The position numbers and the translations under genes are program-made. From Eudromia elegans (lineage: Eukaryota > Chordata > Aves > Tinamiformes > Tinamidae): a stretch of DNA of 64,000 nt. The stretch lies in the NCBI GenBank assembly GCA_003342815.1, contig PTEX01000003.1, positions 4,316,754-4,380,753 of the forward strand. Reading direction: 5' to 3'. The notes beneath the pieces were generated by a model. The model had not been told where the DNA came from and did not search any database. It was given only the letters and a program-made list of their open reading frames with translations. Positions 9,893-20,345 of the stretch are shown here, one piece after another. The stretch's first letter is position 1, and each line of letters starts with the position of its first letter.

Positions 9893-12500
9893 GGCCGCAT
9901 AGCGCCAGGCTGGGCACTTGTCACGGCTCTAAGGGCAAAGGCAGCGCTGCGGGACCCACGTCAGGTGCAGTAGGGACGTCGGCTCTTGCCTGATGAGCCC
10001 CACTCCAACCGGGAGGTGAACGCCTGGTCTTAATGCCTGCCAATATCCTGGATAATGTTTCTGCCTGTGCTTCCCCATGCATTAGAAGGATGGCGCCACA
10101 TCCAACGTGTCCCTGCTGGGAGAAGAGCGAACGCTCCCCATGAAGGGGGTGGCTCCGTGCACCATGGCCGCCAGGGACAGGCTCGCTGTCCTTGCACTGT
10201 CCGTGTAAGGACAGCAGCCGGAGGGAAGAGCAGTGCCTGGTCTGCAGCTGTACGTGCAGGTTCTCCTGGCACGGGTCCTGGCTATCCGTGGGCAGTGGAG
10301 CCGCCCTGGCCCCCCGCACTGCTGCAGGACCCCACGGGCGCTGCAGAGGAAGGGGCCGGCTCCCTCCCCAGCGCTCACAGCTGCACAAACCAGCCCAGCC
10401 GAGGTGCAAGAGGGGCTTTAGGGTCTCCAGCCTCTGCGTTCCTGTCTGAAATAAACTTTAAAAAGTGATTTTTTAGCAGCTTTGATGCTCAGAAAGTTTA
10501 GTGTGTCAAGCTCCCTTAAGATCTCCTAAAGTGGGCTTCCCAAGCATCAAACCAGCAACACCTGGTGCTGGGAGTTGTTCATGAGATTTAATGAAATTAA
10601 TAAACCTTAAAAATGTTTTAATTTGAAGGGCCCACGTGTGAGGGGCTCTGTGTGGAGCAGGTTCCCAGGGGGTGAGATACAGGGTTTTGCTGGGGGCTGG
10701 CACACAAGGCTTGTTCTGAGGGGGTGACCAGCCTCTTGTGGCCCAATCTTCATGGTGCGGGTGGGGTCAGTGTCACCTGCACTGCTGGGACAGTGACCAC
10801 AGCGAGTGCACGAAAGGCACTTCCATCAGCCTGGAGAAGCAACGTAAGCTTCGGTTTTCCGGACACTTCCAAAGGAATACTACACAGCAGTATTGTGGAG
10901 GGGGGTTATATGCTTTTTAAAGTTAATGGGGAATTGGGGCATGCAGATACTGCTGTCCTAGGGAAGGCAGGAGAGCCCTGATCAATACCTGGGACTGACA
11001 GAGCTGCGGATTTATTCCCCTCAAAACCAGACTCTGGCTAAGCTCTTGGAGAAAAAATATTATTCGTCTTCAGTGATAGACAAAGTGCATTAATGTGAAA
11101 AGTTGACATGCAATCCAAACTTTGGACAGCTCTGCCTCTCTTGAGCCATGTGTTTGTGATAAGTAAATAATACTTAATGGCCTGCAGTAACTCTGCAGAC
11201 CTAAATATTTGGCTCCCTGTGTATTTCACAAAAAGTTCCCCTGATTTCAAAAGGTCACTCAAATGTAACAGCTTGGCCCAGATGTGAAAACCAAAGAGAC
11301 TTTATTAGTGCTGTGGAGTGGCATGTCACTAGGTCACCTTTAGATTTTAAGGCTATTACTCATTTGTTTGTTAGATGGGCTACATCTAGTAATTACTGCA
11401 ATTACTGAGTCCAGGCCAATACATGCTCCTGTATCATCTGTAAGCTGTCTGGGGGAGAAAAAGAAAAAAAAAACTAAGATCCTTTTTTACGTTTCTTCCT
11501 CATTGAAAGAGGGATACCAAAGGGATGTGACACAAATGCCTCAGTCCAGCTCTGACCAGTAGAAGTCAGTGGGGAGGAAGATATCATCCTGATTCAAACG
11601 TGAGGCCTGCATGTTGCCTGGGTTCTGGTCTTTCTAATGCAAAGCATTTCAGAACTTGCAAATATAAATTTTAAATAAAAATAAATAAAATGGTATAAAA
11701 GCCAGTTTATCTAGGTCCAGAGAAATGTGCTGGATGCAGTGGGTGTCGCTGGTGTGAAGTCCCCACCTCAGTTTCTCCATCAAATAGCAGAGGTCAGGAG
11801 GATCAGAGGAAGGGAATCAAGAAAGGTGAGGGATAAAGAGCAGAAACTTGAGGGGAACCAGGTTTTCGGACCTCAGGGCTCCTCTCTGTTTCCCAGGTAG
11901 GAGACCTGTCAAGGTTAGTTCATCCTTATGTCTGCATGCACAAAGCAGCTTTAAATTTGGCTCCTCTGAACCCCGAGATGCCCTTGGTGCAAGGAGTCCT
12001 TCCCAGGTGGACAGGTCCCAGGCAGGGCATGTCTGCTCAGAGCCCCTTGCTGCTGGACGACAAGCCACATTCGGGTCAAACACAGCACAGTTTTGTGCTG
12101 TGCTTTACGACATGTTTGCAACAGGAAAACAACGCCCTGCATCATGGAGCAAGAATTTTACCCCCTGTAACCAGAGCCCACTTTCTTCTGCTCTCTGGAG
12201 TTACAGTGATGTTCTTCCAGGGAGGATCGGTGTGAGGCTACATGGATTATGCCTCCGCTTCCTAAAGCAGTGAGAGGTGAAAACTGCACACATAAAAACT
12301 CTGCTTCCTTCGAAAGGGAGTTATCTGGGTGGGTGAGTCACTGACAATCTGAATGCAAGAACGGTGTGATCATCTTTCTTGTATTTATCCTGGCATGTGA
12401 ATTCAGACAAAATGTCAGAGTGCAAAAACAAGGCAAGATAGGGAGCTACTGAATCTTATGTTTAGTTTAATGAAACAGTTTGAGAGGAGAAACTAGGAGA
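9893..12500. other. Non-coding, with a GC-rich patch at 10.05-10.41 kb
   Basis: No gene recognised. The patch at about 10,050-10,410 is GC-rich with moderate CpG and open frames on both strands (for example 10055-10468 plus, 9921-10409 minus) that look compositional. The rest, including the AT-rich run near 11,650-11,700, has no distinctive structure. Confidence 0.55.
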
Positions 12501-12533
12501 TGGTCTCGCATGGTCACGCATGGTCTCCGTTGG
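12501..12533. repeat. Three-copy 10-bp tandem repeat
   Basis: Three adjacent decamers, TGGTCTCGCA, TGGTCACGCA and TGGTCTCCGT, followed by a partial TGG. The copies differ at one to three positions, so this is a small imperfect minisatellite seed. Confidence 0.75.
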
Positions 12534-15367
12534 CTTGGCTCCAGATGCCTGATTTACTGCAGCTGAGGAGCTGTCTCTAACTGTTTTCTTCTTGATAGAC
12601 ATGGTCGAGTCCATGGATGGGCATCCCATGGAAAATGTAACAGAGAGCAAACAGGGGAGTAGAATTTAAAGTGATGGATAGAAGGGTTTGGCTAACTACT
12701 TCCTCCAGCCCACTGCGCCCAGGAGCCTTGCACCTTTGCTCAGATTGCTCCAATTCCAACAGCCACACACTGGATCCAGGCTCCTCCTCAGCAATCCGTC
12801 TCACAAAGAGCCCTGCAAACCACTGCCTACCAGCCCCTGCACGGGGCAGATTCTCCTCAGGGCAACCCCCTGCCCTGGTTCCTGTGCTGCTCAGGGGGTC
12901 CCAAGGGCCACGTGGACGTGTCCTGCAAGGATCTGCTGCACACAGCTGGCTGCCTCTCACGTCATCTTTGGAGGAAGCTCATTTAGAAGAGTTTCCTTCT
13001 GCAGAAGAGGCCAGAGACGTGGGAAGATGTGGTGAGGCTGCGGGAATGGTTTCAGCTCTGGGCTCAGAATTAGGAGTCTGGGACTCTGGGCTCGGAGCTG
13101 AGCACAGTGGTGGGTTCCCAAGGCTGGTGGCAGCGAGGTGGTCTGTGGTCTCCCAAGTGTCAAAGTGTCAAGACAGGAGTGAATCTGCTCCATGAGCAAT
13201 GTGGACACAGAGGGCTGCTTGGGGAAAGCAGCGTGGGAACATCATCTACATTGGTCCCAGGCTGGGCTCCACGTATCCACCACAGATAGTCTCGGTGGGG
13301 AAGCTGATACCGTTCCCAAGGAGAGAGATTCCCTCTTCCTCTGGGTGCCACGCTTGGGTATCTAGGCTAACCAAGCTCTCTTGTTTGCCTCTGTGCAAGG
13401 CTGGCAGCATGAGCGTATTTTCAGCTTCCCTGCAATACCCTTGGTTTTCGAATGTTCTTTTTGTCCTCTATGAGTTTGGGAGGAACCACAGGTTTTATTG
13501 CAAGTGTCTCTGATAATCCTCAAAATTTCTTGTCGCGCTCTTCTCTTTGGTTGTCTGCCGTGAAATTCTTCCTTAGCCTTCTTAGTCCAACGTGCTTTCT
13601 ACTTGCTGTCGAGCATCATCATTTCCATGGGCATAACCTTTAGGAACTGGCTCTTTAATCACATTTTCTCTTTTCCTCCTGACTCCTCACATGAAGAGAG
13701 ACATTTCTGCTGTGACTCAGCTATGTGAAAGTTGCCGGCTTGCAGATTACAGGTATTTGAATGTCCTTACTTCCAACTTTCCGATCTTTTTTATTGGAAA
13801 ACCTCAAATATGAGCGCAGAGACACCACAGCGTTCTGCCCTTGACATGGACCCCCTTTGCATCCAAAGGGGAGAGCTACCCTTCCTCCCCTGCACACATG
13901 GAGATCTAGCACATTTACCCTAGGAGGATCGTGACACAGACCACCCAATATTGACCATTTCATGTGCTGGGGGGAGGGAATTTTGACTTGAATATTTTCC
14001 CCATAAAATTCAAGGACGTTATTGTGCACTCCTCCACCCTGTCCAAAAATAAAAGAAAAAGAGAGAGAAGAAAAATCTTAAAATTTTTACTTCTGTGCTA
14101 AATTTCTGCTTTTGTAGCCAGAAAAAAGGGGGATAATTGGAAGTTGATTTCCAAGTATCATCCCACCTCAGATTGCTGCCCTCCTCTCCTCTCTGGAGTG
14201 TCAGTGGCTTGATCCCACGAAAGTATTGAGCCTCATACATCACACTTTATAAAGTGTACCATAAAATTGCACTACGAAATATGTCTCACTGGCTCCTCTT
14301 GGTACTAAATAGTTATTTTATCAGCGAAACTCAGTTTTCTTACTCCCCTTCGGACTATTCCTTTTGTGGATAGAATCACATTGGAGCTCTACCTAGTGAC
14401 AGAAGCCGAATGCTTCCTGCTTTAATGTTTATTTAGCAAAACATTTTACATTCCTGGAGAGATACCAGCCTGTCATTAATGGATTCTTGGCTCGATGCCA
14501 GCAGCTAATAGTTTTATTGGTCTTCACAGCACAGCTCCATGATATCGGTAGCTTTGCTGAGCTGAGTCTTCCTCTGGTTTTTTATTTTTGATCAAATAAA
14601 GTGCACCGAGAGACAGAGGCAAGGATCCTCACCCTGTGCTGCCCCAACTCCCGCCTTGGACCAGTCTGTGACACTTCTGGATGCCCAGATGCACCCAGGC
14701 CTGTCTCCCAGCCCTGCTCTTGCCCATCGCCCTCCTCGAATATACTTGAAAACCCAGAGCTGAACTGTGCCCGGGCAGAGCCCTGGGCAGAGCCCCGGGA
14801 GCTGCATTTGCAGCATGAGCCATTGAACCATCTGTCTCATCTAATCTCATTTTCTGCCAGTAATTAAGACTGAGCAACCTCTTTCTTACAGCCTCCTCAT
14901 CCATTAGTCTCCATGACAAGAGGAAAAGTGGGAGCCTCATTATTTTTAAATGGGGGCTTGCATTTGGCTTTCAGCTGGAGAAGTCAGGGTGTTATATACG
15001 TACATATGCATTTCAATGGGATGACGTAGCTGGAGAAAAATGAGTGCTTCGGTGCTACAGGTCAAGTTTGTTTAACACTACAATGTTTTAAAACAAGGTG
15101 ATGCCATTTCAATTAAATGTCCCAGAATGTTTTGCAAGGTAATTGTTTAAGAAACTTTTCAGAACTACTTTTGCAAATCAGGCATGTCTTGCATAAAACT
15201 CAGTGGCAATAAAATAGTATGGGCTAGAATAATGGAGCTGGGGACTTTATTTGAAATGAGGGAAACAGCAATATTATTTTCAGGACAGCCTGGTTTATAA
15301 CAACACATTATTACATAACTCAGCAGTTATAGCCTGCAGTATATTTCTTTTGCAACATTTTTGTTTC
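12534..15367. other. Non-coding; motif-rich AT block at 14.4-15.3 kb
   Basis: No gene recognised. The stretch 12.67-13.20 kb is GC-richer and has overlapping open frames on both strands without motifs. From about 14,400 to 15,350 the DNA is AT-rich with homeodomain-type sites (CATTAATGG at about 14476, TAATTAA at 14861-14867) and no repeat signature. That is the texture of conserved non-coding elements, but conservation cannot be judged from one sequence. Confidence 0.5.
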
Positions 15368-15440
15368 TCTTCTCACAGCAACCTTATGATACCGGATTGA
15401 TTAGAAAAGGAGAAAAAAAAGGCAAAGAGTAGTTAAGCAT
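15368..15440 (-). repeat. MIR-like ancient SINE fragment
   Basis: Read on the plus strand this looks like the antisense of a MIR core: TCTCACAGCAACCTTATGA followed after a short gap by GGAGAAAAAAAAGGCAAAGAG and AGTTAAG. The order matches the MIR complement (ctcacaacaaccctatgag, then gaggaaactgaggcacagag, then gttaag). MIRs are tRNA-derived SINEs fixed early in amniote history and are rare but present in birds. The match is short and diverged. Confidence 0.5.
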
Positions 15441-15699
15441 TTGTATTGGTGACATTAGACACTTAAGAACTTAACTCTGACTGGTTCCTAATGCATTGCA
15501 AACTCTGGCTTTGTAACGTGGTGGGTGAGCTTTTTGTTGATTTGTCAATGTTTTGCTTGGGATTTTTTTTTTCACCAAAAACCTCTGGGTATCTGACTCT
15601 TCCCTGTAAAGAAACATTTGAAAAAGCTGTGGAACAGCAGTGTCTGATTCTCTTTCCAGCAAGAATGGAAATCAGAGAGAGAAGGTTTCCAAACTGAGC

Positions 15700-15802
15700 A
15701 TCAGATTCTGATCTCTTTTACAGAAGAGCAAATCCAGAATAATTCAGTGCAGTTACTTTAGATTTATGCTAGCATAAATAAGTCGGGAATTTGGCTCCGG
15801 GA
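15700..15802. repeat. Ancient amniote interspersed repeat (family unnamed)
   Basis: Begins with TCAGATTCTGATCTCTTTTAC, continues with AAATCCAGAATAA and TTCAGTGCAGTTACTTTAG, and ends GGGAATTTGGCTCC. This resembles a widely dispersed amniote repeat with a near-palindromic plan (tcagattctgatct...gtaaatccagagtaactcc...gaatctggccc). I remember the pattern but not a certain family name. Confidence 0.5.
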
Positions 15803-16004
15803 ATCCCTGTAGCTCCCCATTTGCTCATCTAACAGCTGGCAGCTCGCTTCTTGCTGTTCCTCTGGCTTTCTGGACTGATTTGTCTTGCCTGGTGCTCGCG
15901 TCAGGCCCTTCGAGCTTGGGAGTTAGTTAAACGAGCAAATGTGTTTCACACAACACACAGCTATGAATGGCTCAGGATCCTTCACATGATCATACATATT
16001 TCAG

Positions 16005-16345
16005 ATTTCCCAAAGGCCACAAATTAATGACTAGTAAATGGATAGAAATATTACTTCACACAGTATGTAATCAACCTGTGGAATTTGGTCCTACAGGAGG
16101 TCACTGGTTCAAATAATGGGTCAGGATTTGAAAAATTGCTGGTAATTTTATGTCAGCTAATTACCCTTGGAGCTGGGCAAGCAAAGATGGAGGTAAGCAG
16201 ACGCTCATGCCAGAGGACTCGCTGGTTCCCCTGCAGGGATCAGGAAGGAATTTTTCCCTTAGCCTGTGGTTGCGCCCAATTGGCAAAGTCGCCTTCCCCT
16301 GCCTTGCTCTGCTGCACACGGCGGGAGGCAGGAGAAGAGGTTTGA
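16005..16345 (+). mobile_element. L3/CR1-like LINE 3' fragment
   Basis: The segment from about 16,020 to 16,140 has the order seen in L3/CR1-like 3' ends: AAATATTACTTCACACAGTA, AATCAACCTGTGGAATTTGG, CTACAGGAGGTCACTGG, then GGTTCAAATAATGGGTCAGG. At 16,230-16,310 a second landmark, GGGATCAGGAAGGAATTTTT followed by ATTGGCAAAGTCGCCTTCCC, matches the far 3' part of the same kind of element. The sequence is strongly diverged, so it is an old insertion. It contributes no open frame. Boundaries are approximate. Confidence 0.7.
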
Positions 16346-19300
16346 CAGGTGAGAGGGAGGTTTGAAGGGCTCTGTCTCCACAAAGCCTCAGATCCCGACA
16401 TCTCTTCTCCCTGTGGGAGTTAAGGTTTAGATTTAGATCCAAGCCTGGACCTATCTCCACCTGGTTTTGCTGCTTGCTGAATATTGTTGATGTGCTACGT
16501 CTGATACGTACACATCCACTGCTCAAAAACAGAGCAAAATTCAAACTTTAAACATGTATGTAGATGTACTTGCTGCTGTGTGTGTTTAGGAACTGTCAGA
16601 CACCCAAATCTCTTCCAAACCCTTTTAGAAAATGTGTGATCAAGCAGAAAGTTACAAGAAGTCCCTACTCAGGCATTTCAATGTGTGGTCCCATTTCCCC
16701 AGGAAGTTTTCTCTCGAAGCCACCAACCAGGTCAATGAAATTGCTCGGCCATAGGTGTCTAGAGACATTCGAGGTGTCCTGAGATACCAAGACAGGCTGA
16801 TGCTTATAAGACAGGGATAATGGGAGACTGTGTCCCCCAAAAGCTCTCAGAAATAACTCAGGCTCTTTTCCAGGACTGCAGAAGGCTTCCCAGTGCAGAG
16901 ACAATTGCTGCCTAAAGCTTCACCAAAGGTACCAGTGATAGATGTATGTTGGGGCTGATTGCTTAATGTCCTCAGACCAGAGCCTAGCTTGCATTGACTT
17001 ACCTTGTAATACGGATATGGCTGTAGGCCTTAGATCTAGATCTAGATTAGGTCTAGATCTAACCAGGAGTGTAAACACGCCCTCAGAAGTGCAACTTCTT
17101 GCAGGTTCTGCTTTTTAAAAATTCTATATCTGAAACATGTAACAAATAAGAACGGCTGCAAGGATTCCCATTGGAAGTGGGAATGAAAGACATGAGTGCT
17201 GAGAAGATATTTCCATGAAGGCAGCAATGTACCACAGACAGGTGAAATCTAGAGTCCTTGGGAAGCAGCGCAATTAATGAAATCCTGGATTCTTGTTTAG
17301 CAGTCCCCACTTGCTGTGGAAGTGTTTGGGTAGGTCGGCCCTGCAGTAAATAGGATAAATCTTGCCATTTTCAGGAAAGTCCTCTGGCAATTATATTCCA
17401 TGGAAAAAAAAGATGTATTTTAGAATTGCACAATAGTTGCATCTGCACAACTCTGCAGCACATGGACAGAGCCTGAGCACTGCACAGAATTGCATATCAC
17501 TGGATTTTGGTTGAGAGGCGTACACAGAGTCATTACTTTTTATTACTGACTGCTCTGACTGCATAGAGCACCTGAACAATAAAGACATTCTGGTTTCCTG
17601 TCACAGCCGGGAAAGTGATGTTGATGGGAAATCTGTCCCTAGCTCCTCTCAAACCAGCAGCTTTGCCGTTGGGGTGGCCAGAGGAATTTGTGGGAGTTTG
17701 CTAAGCAATTGCAAGTTCTGATTCGGTCAGATTCAGACAGCAAAAAATCTCTTCACACATAGAAGACCTTCCAAAGTGGTTTATACAAATGGCAACACTC
17801 TCACTTGACTCAGGGGAGCTGTCACTTGGCAAGTTCTTAGAGGAAATCCTCACATTTCTGTCTGGAAACTGGAGAGTGGATCACCACATGGTAACTCTAT
17901 CAGTTCTGAACAAGCCCTGTCCTTACCTTCCTTGGGTTCAGCCGAAAATGAGTGCACAAACATCCTCAGCACTTTGAGAGCTCATTTGAACTGCTGATCA
18001 AAGAAATCGTGACATTTCTACCTCGTTCAGCACAGCTAGGGACAACTAAACACTCTGAGATGATCTTTCTGGCAAGTAGGAAAACTCTTTCTGCTGAAGT
18101 TGCCCATGATGAAGCTTGCAGCTGCAGTGAATAATCTTTGGATTCCCAATCCCCTGCAGATGCAGACACAGACCTCCTCCCTCTGTAAGCAACAATCTCT
18201 GTTTTCCTCTGCTCCTTTGTCAACTGCGAACAGAGACCTGCCAGCAGCTGCAATACAATCATAAAAAAAGCAAAGATCTCCACTCACCTCTGTTCCCCAG
18301 ACAGCTGTTCACAAATATCCTGCTCTTTACCATGTTTAATATGTTAAAGTACCTGCAAGTAATGTTTTGTCAGCTGTTGAGAATCCAGAGAGCCTCCAGC
18401 TTGTGGAGCATAGAGGCCCACGATGGAAGTATATTGCAAAAATGACATGTCTCCGCGGCCTTGCAGACCACGGAGCTGAGCGGGGCAGTTGCTTCTGTGG
18501 GCAGATCTGCTCAGATTCGGAGCACATCTCCATCGAGTCTGGTCGGTTTCAGATGTCCAGAAATTCCTGCGCTCTCCTGTGTTTGTGATAGTCCCTTCTA
18601 GAGATATAATAAAGTGGAGGTGGGTCCATGGACACCAAAGGTTTGTATCCAAAGAGTTCATCTAACAAACTGAAGGAAGAATTTGCCATCCATTTAAACA
18701 AGACTTTTAATGAAATGTAATGCATTACAGGAACAGAAAATACCACCATGGAACACATTGCTGAACCTCAGCAGTACCTAAGTTGACAAAGGTCTCAGAT
18801 CCTAAAGAATTCCTGGTCAAAACAAGGAATGGGGTATTCTCCTTTTCCTTGGATAAAGCCTAGGATATCAGAAACCAAGAATCAAATTCCCAACTAACCC
18901 AACTAGAGAGCCCAGGTCACCCCACTTGGCCACCAGCTGTTTAGTGAGTCTGTTTTTTTCACAAAAATTTCTATTGAGGAGGTTGTATTTTGCCTTAGTT
19001 CTATAGAGAAATGGAACAGCACAACCTTTGAGTTTCATGTGAAATGGAGTTCTGGTTTTCCTGACAGACTTAACTAGCAGTGCAGGGTAAGATAACTCTA
19101 GGGGTACTACATATCTTTTTCCAGTGCTGTATATTTTGGACATCATATTTTAGGATCTAGAAATACAAAACACTCTCACAACACATTTTATTTTGCGGTT
19201 TTGTGATATCCAGCCTTAGATAATACATTATTTTGATGTAGATGTATATGTCTGTGTATAAGTGCATGTAAATATGTAAGCAAAAAATATAATATGTGAA

Positions 19301-20159
19301 AGTAATCAAAACCTAACAGTATTCAAATTAGCAGTTCTAACTTCAAGAGTTAGCCTTGAGATCCAGAAAGACATTATACCGTTTTTAGTAGGGCAGGGAT
19401 AGAGGAAGGTTTAACTTGATGAATGCTAGCCGTTCAGCAACATGTCCTTTATTAAAAATATATATGAAAAAAGTCACGAGCTTTGTGGCTGTATCTGGCT
19501 GACAGTCTTCAGTTTCCTCCCTTCTGTTCCAAAGCTGCCATGACAAGTCCCCTGGCAGTGGGCGCGGTGCGGTGGGAGCAGAGAGGTAGTGGTCCTCCAG
19601 TACTCCTTGTCACTGAGGAAGCACCACTGCCGCACTGAGAGCAGGCACCTGGCTGTCAGTCAGGACTGTGGCTAAGGCACCAGCCTAGCAGCCCTAGAGT
19701 CACAGGGCAGGAAAGAGAGCCCACGGGACTGCCTGTTCCTCGCTCTTCCAAGCTGAGCTCAGCTGAATCAAGAAACTGGGATCTTCAACTGATTTAGCTG
19801 TGCCAGTCATTTCTGACCTAGATTATTTGCAGCAGGGTTTTCTTTTCTGAGTCATGTTAACAGTAGGGGTAACACATGATGTGTGTATGTCCCTGCAGAT
19901 GTTCCTGTGATGTCCCTGTGGAGCTACTGATACCATCACCTCAGCAGCCATTGCAGCCTGTGCTGGCTACCCCTCTGGGGGTACTAGTTCATAGGAACCA
20001 TCAGCACTACAGTCTCTCTGGGGTCAGTCATAAACAGTCGTCATCCACATCATCTTCCTCCTCCGGGATTGCCAGGAGCTGTGCCTGACCTCCAAGGACT
20101 TCAAAACGTGATTCATTGTGCGTGAGGGAATGTCCATTCCCCTGGTCAGTGATCAAGTT
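16346..20159. other. Non-coding, no gene seen
   Basis: Holds the TAGATC inverted repeat at 17,030-17,062 and a TG/TA-rich run at about 19,236-19,300. Minus-strand frames at 17,966-18,283, 18,344-18,661 and 18,549-18,758 lack support. No repeat family recognised elsewhere. Confidence 0.55.
17030..17062. repeat. TAGATC-rich perfect inverted repeat
   Basis: Left arm TTAGATCTAGA (17030-17040) and right arm TCTAGATCTAA (17052-17062) are exact reverse complements, separated by 11 bases that are themselves TCTAGA-related. It could form a hairpin or cruciform. It probably arose by expansion of a 6-bp TAGATC unit. Confidence 0.85.
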
Positions 20160-20345
20160 ACTAGTGATGGGGGTCACCGTGGACGGATGAAGGCTGCACG
20201 ACGTCATCCTCCGACGGACCCACGCAGCGCTGCCAGTGTCAATGCGGAGCAGCGGGGCCGGCCGGCTGCGAGTGCTCTGCCGGCCCTGCCAGCCCTGCAG
20301 GAACGGCGGGCAACGTTTCACAGGCCCCTGCAGAGAAGGGCCACA
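20160..20345. promoter_or_regulatory. CpG-rich islet
   Basis: About 185 bases with some 15-18 CpGs and high G+C, flanked by CpG-poor DNA. It includes ACGACGTCATCC (a CRE-type ACGTCA site) near 20,199-20,210 and GGCCGGCCGG near 20,255. No exon or TATA box is seen. The regulatory role is inferred from composition. Confidence 0.4.

Noticed and set aside
9921-10468. Overlapping 162-codon minus and 137-codon plus ORFs
   Set aside because: GC-rich composition effect; no periodicity, start context or domain seen.
11755-11800. CTCAGTTTCTCCATC resembling a sense MIR
   Set aside because: One 15-base word without the neighbouring MIR segments is not enough.
12577-13195. 174-codon plus ORF and 127-codon minus ORF
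   Set aside because: Low stop density in GC-richer DNA; Ser/Pro/Gly-rich products with no recognisable feature.
18344-18758. Minus-strand exon-like stretch with DELFGYKPLVSMDPPPLYY
   Set aside because: An acceptor-like sequence precedes it, but there is no good donor after it. Two frames compete and I find no family resemblance.
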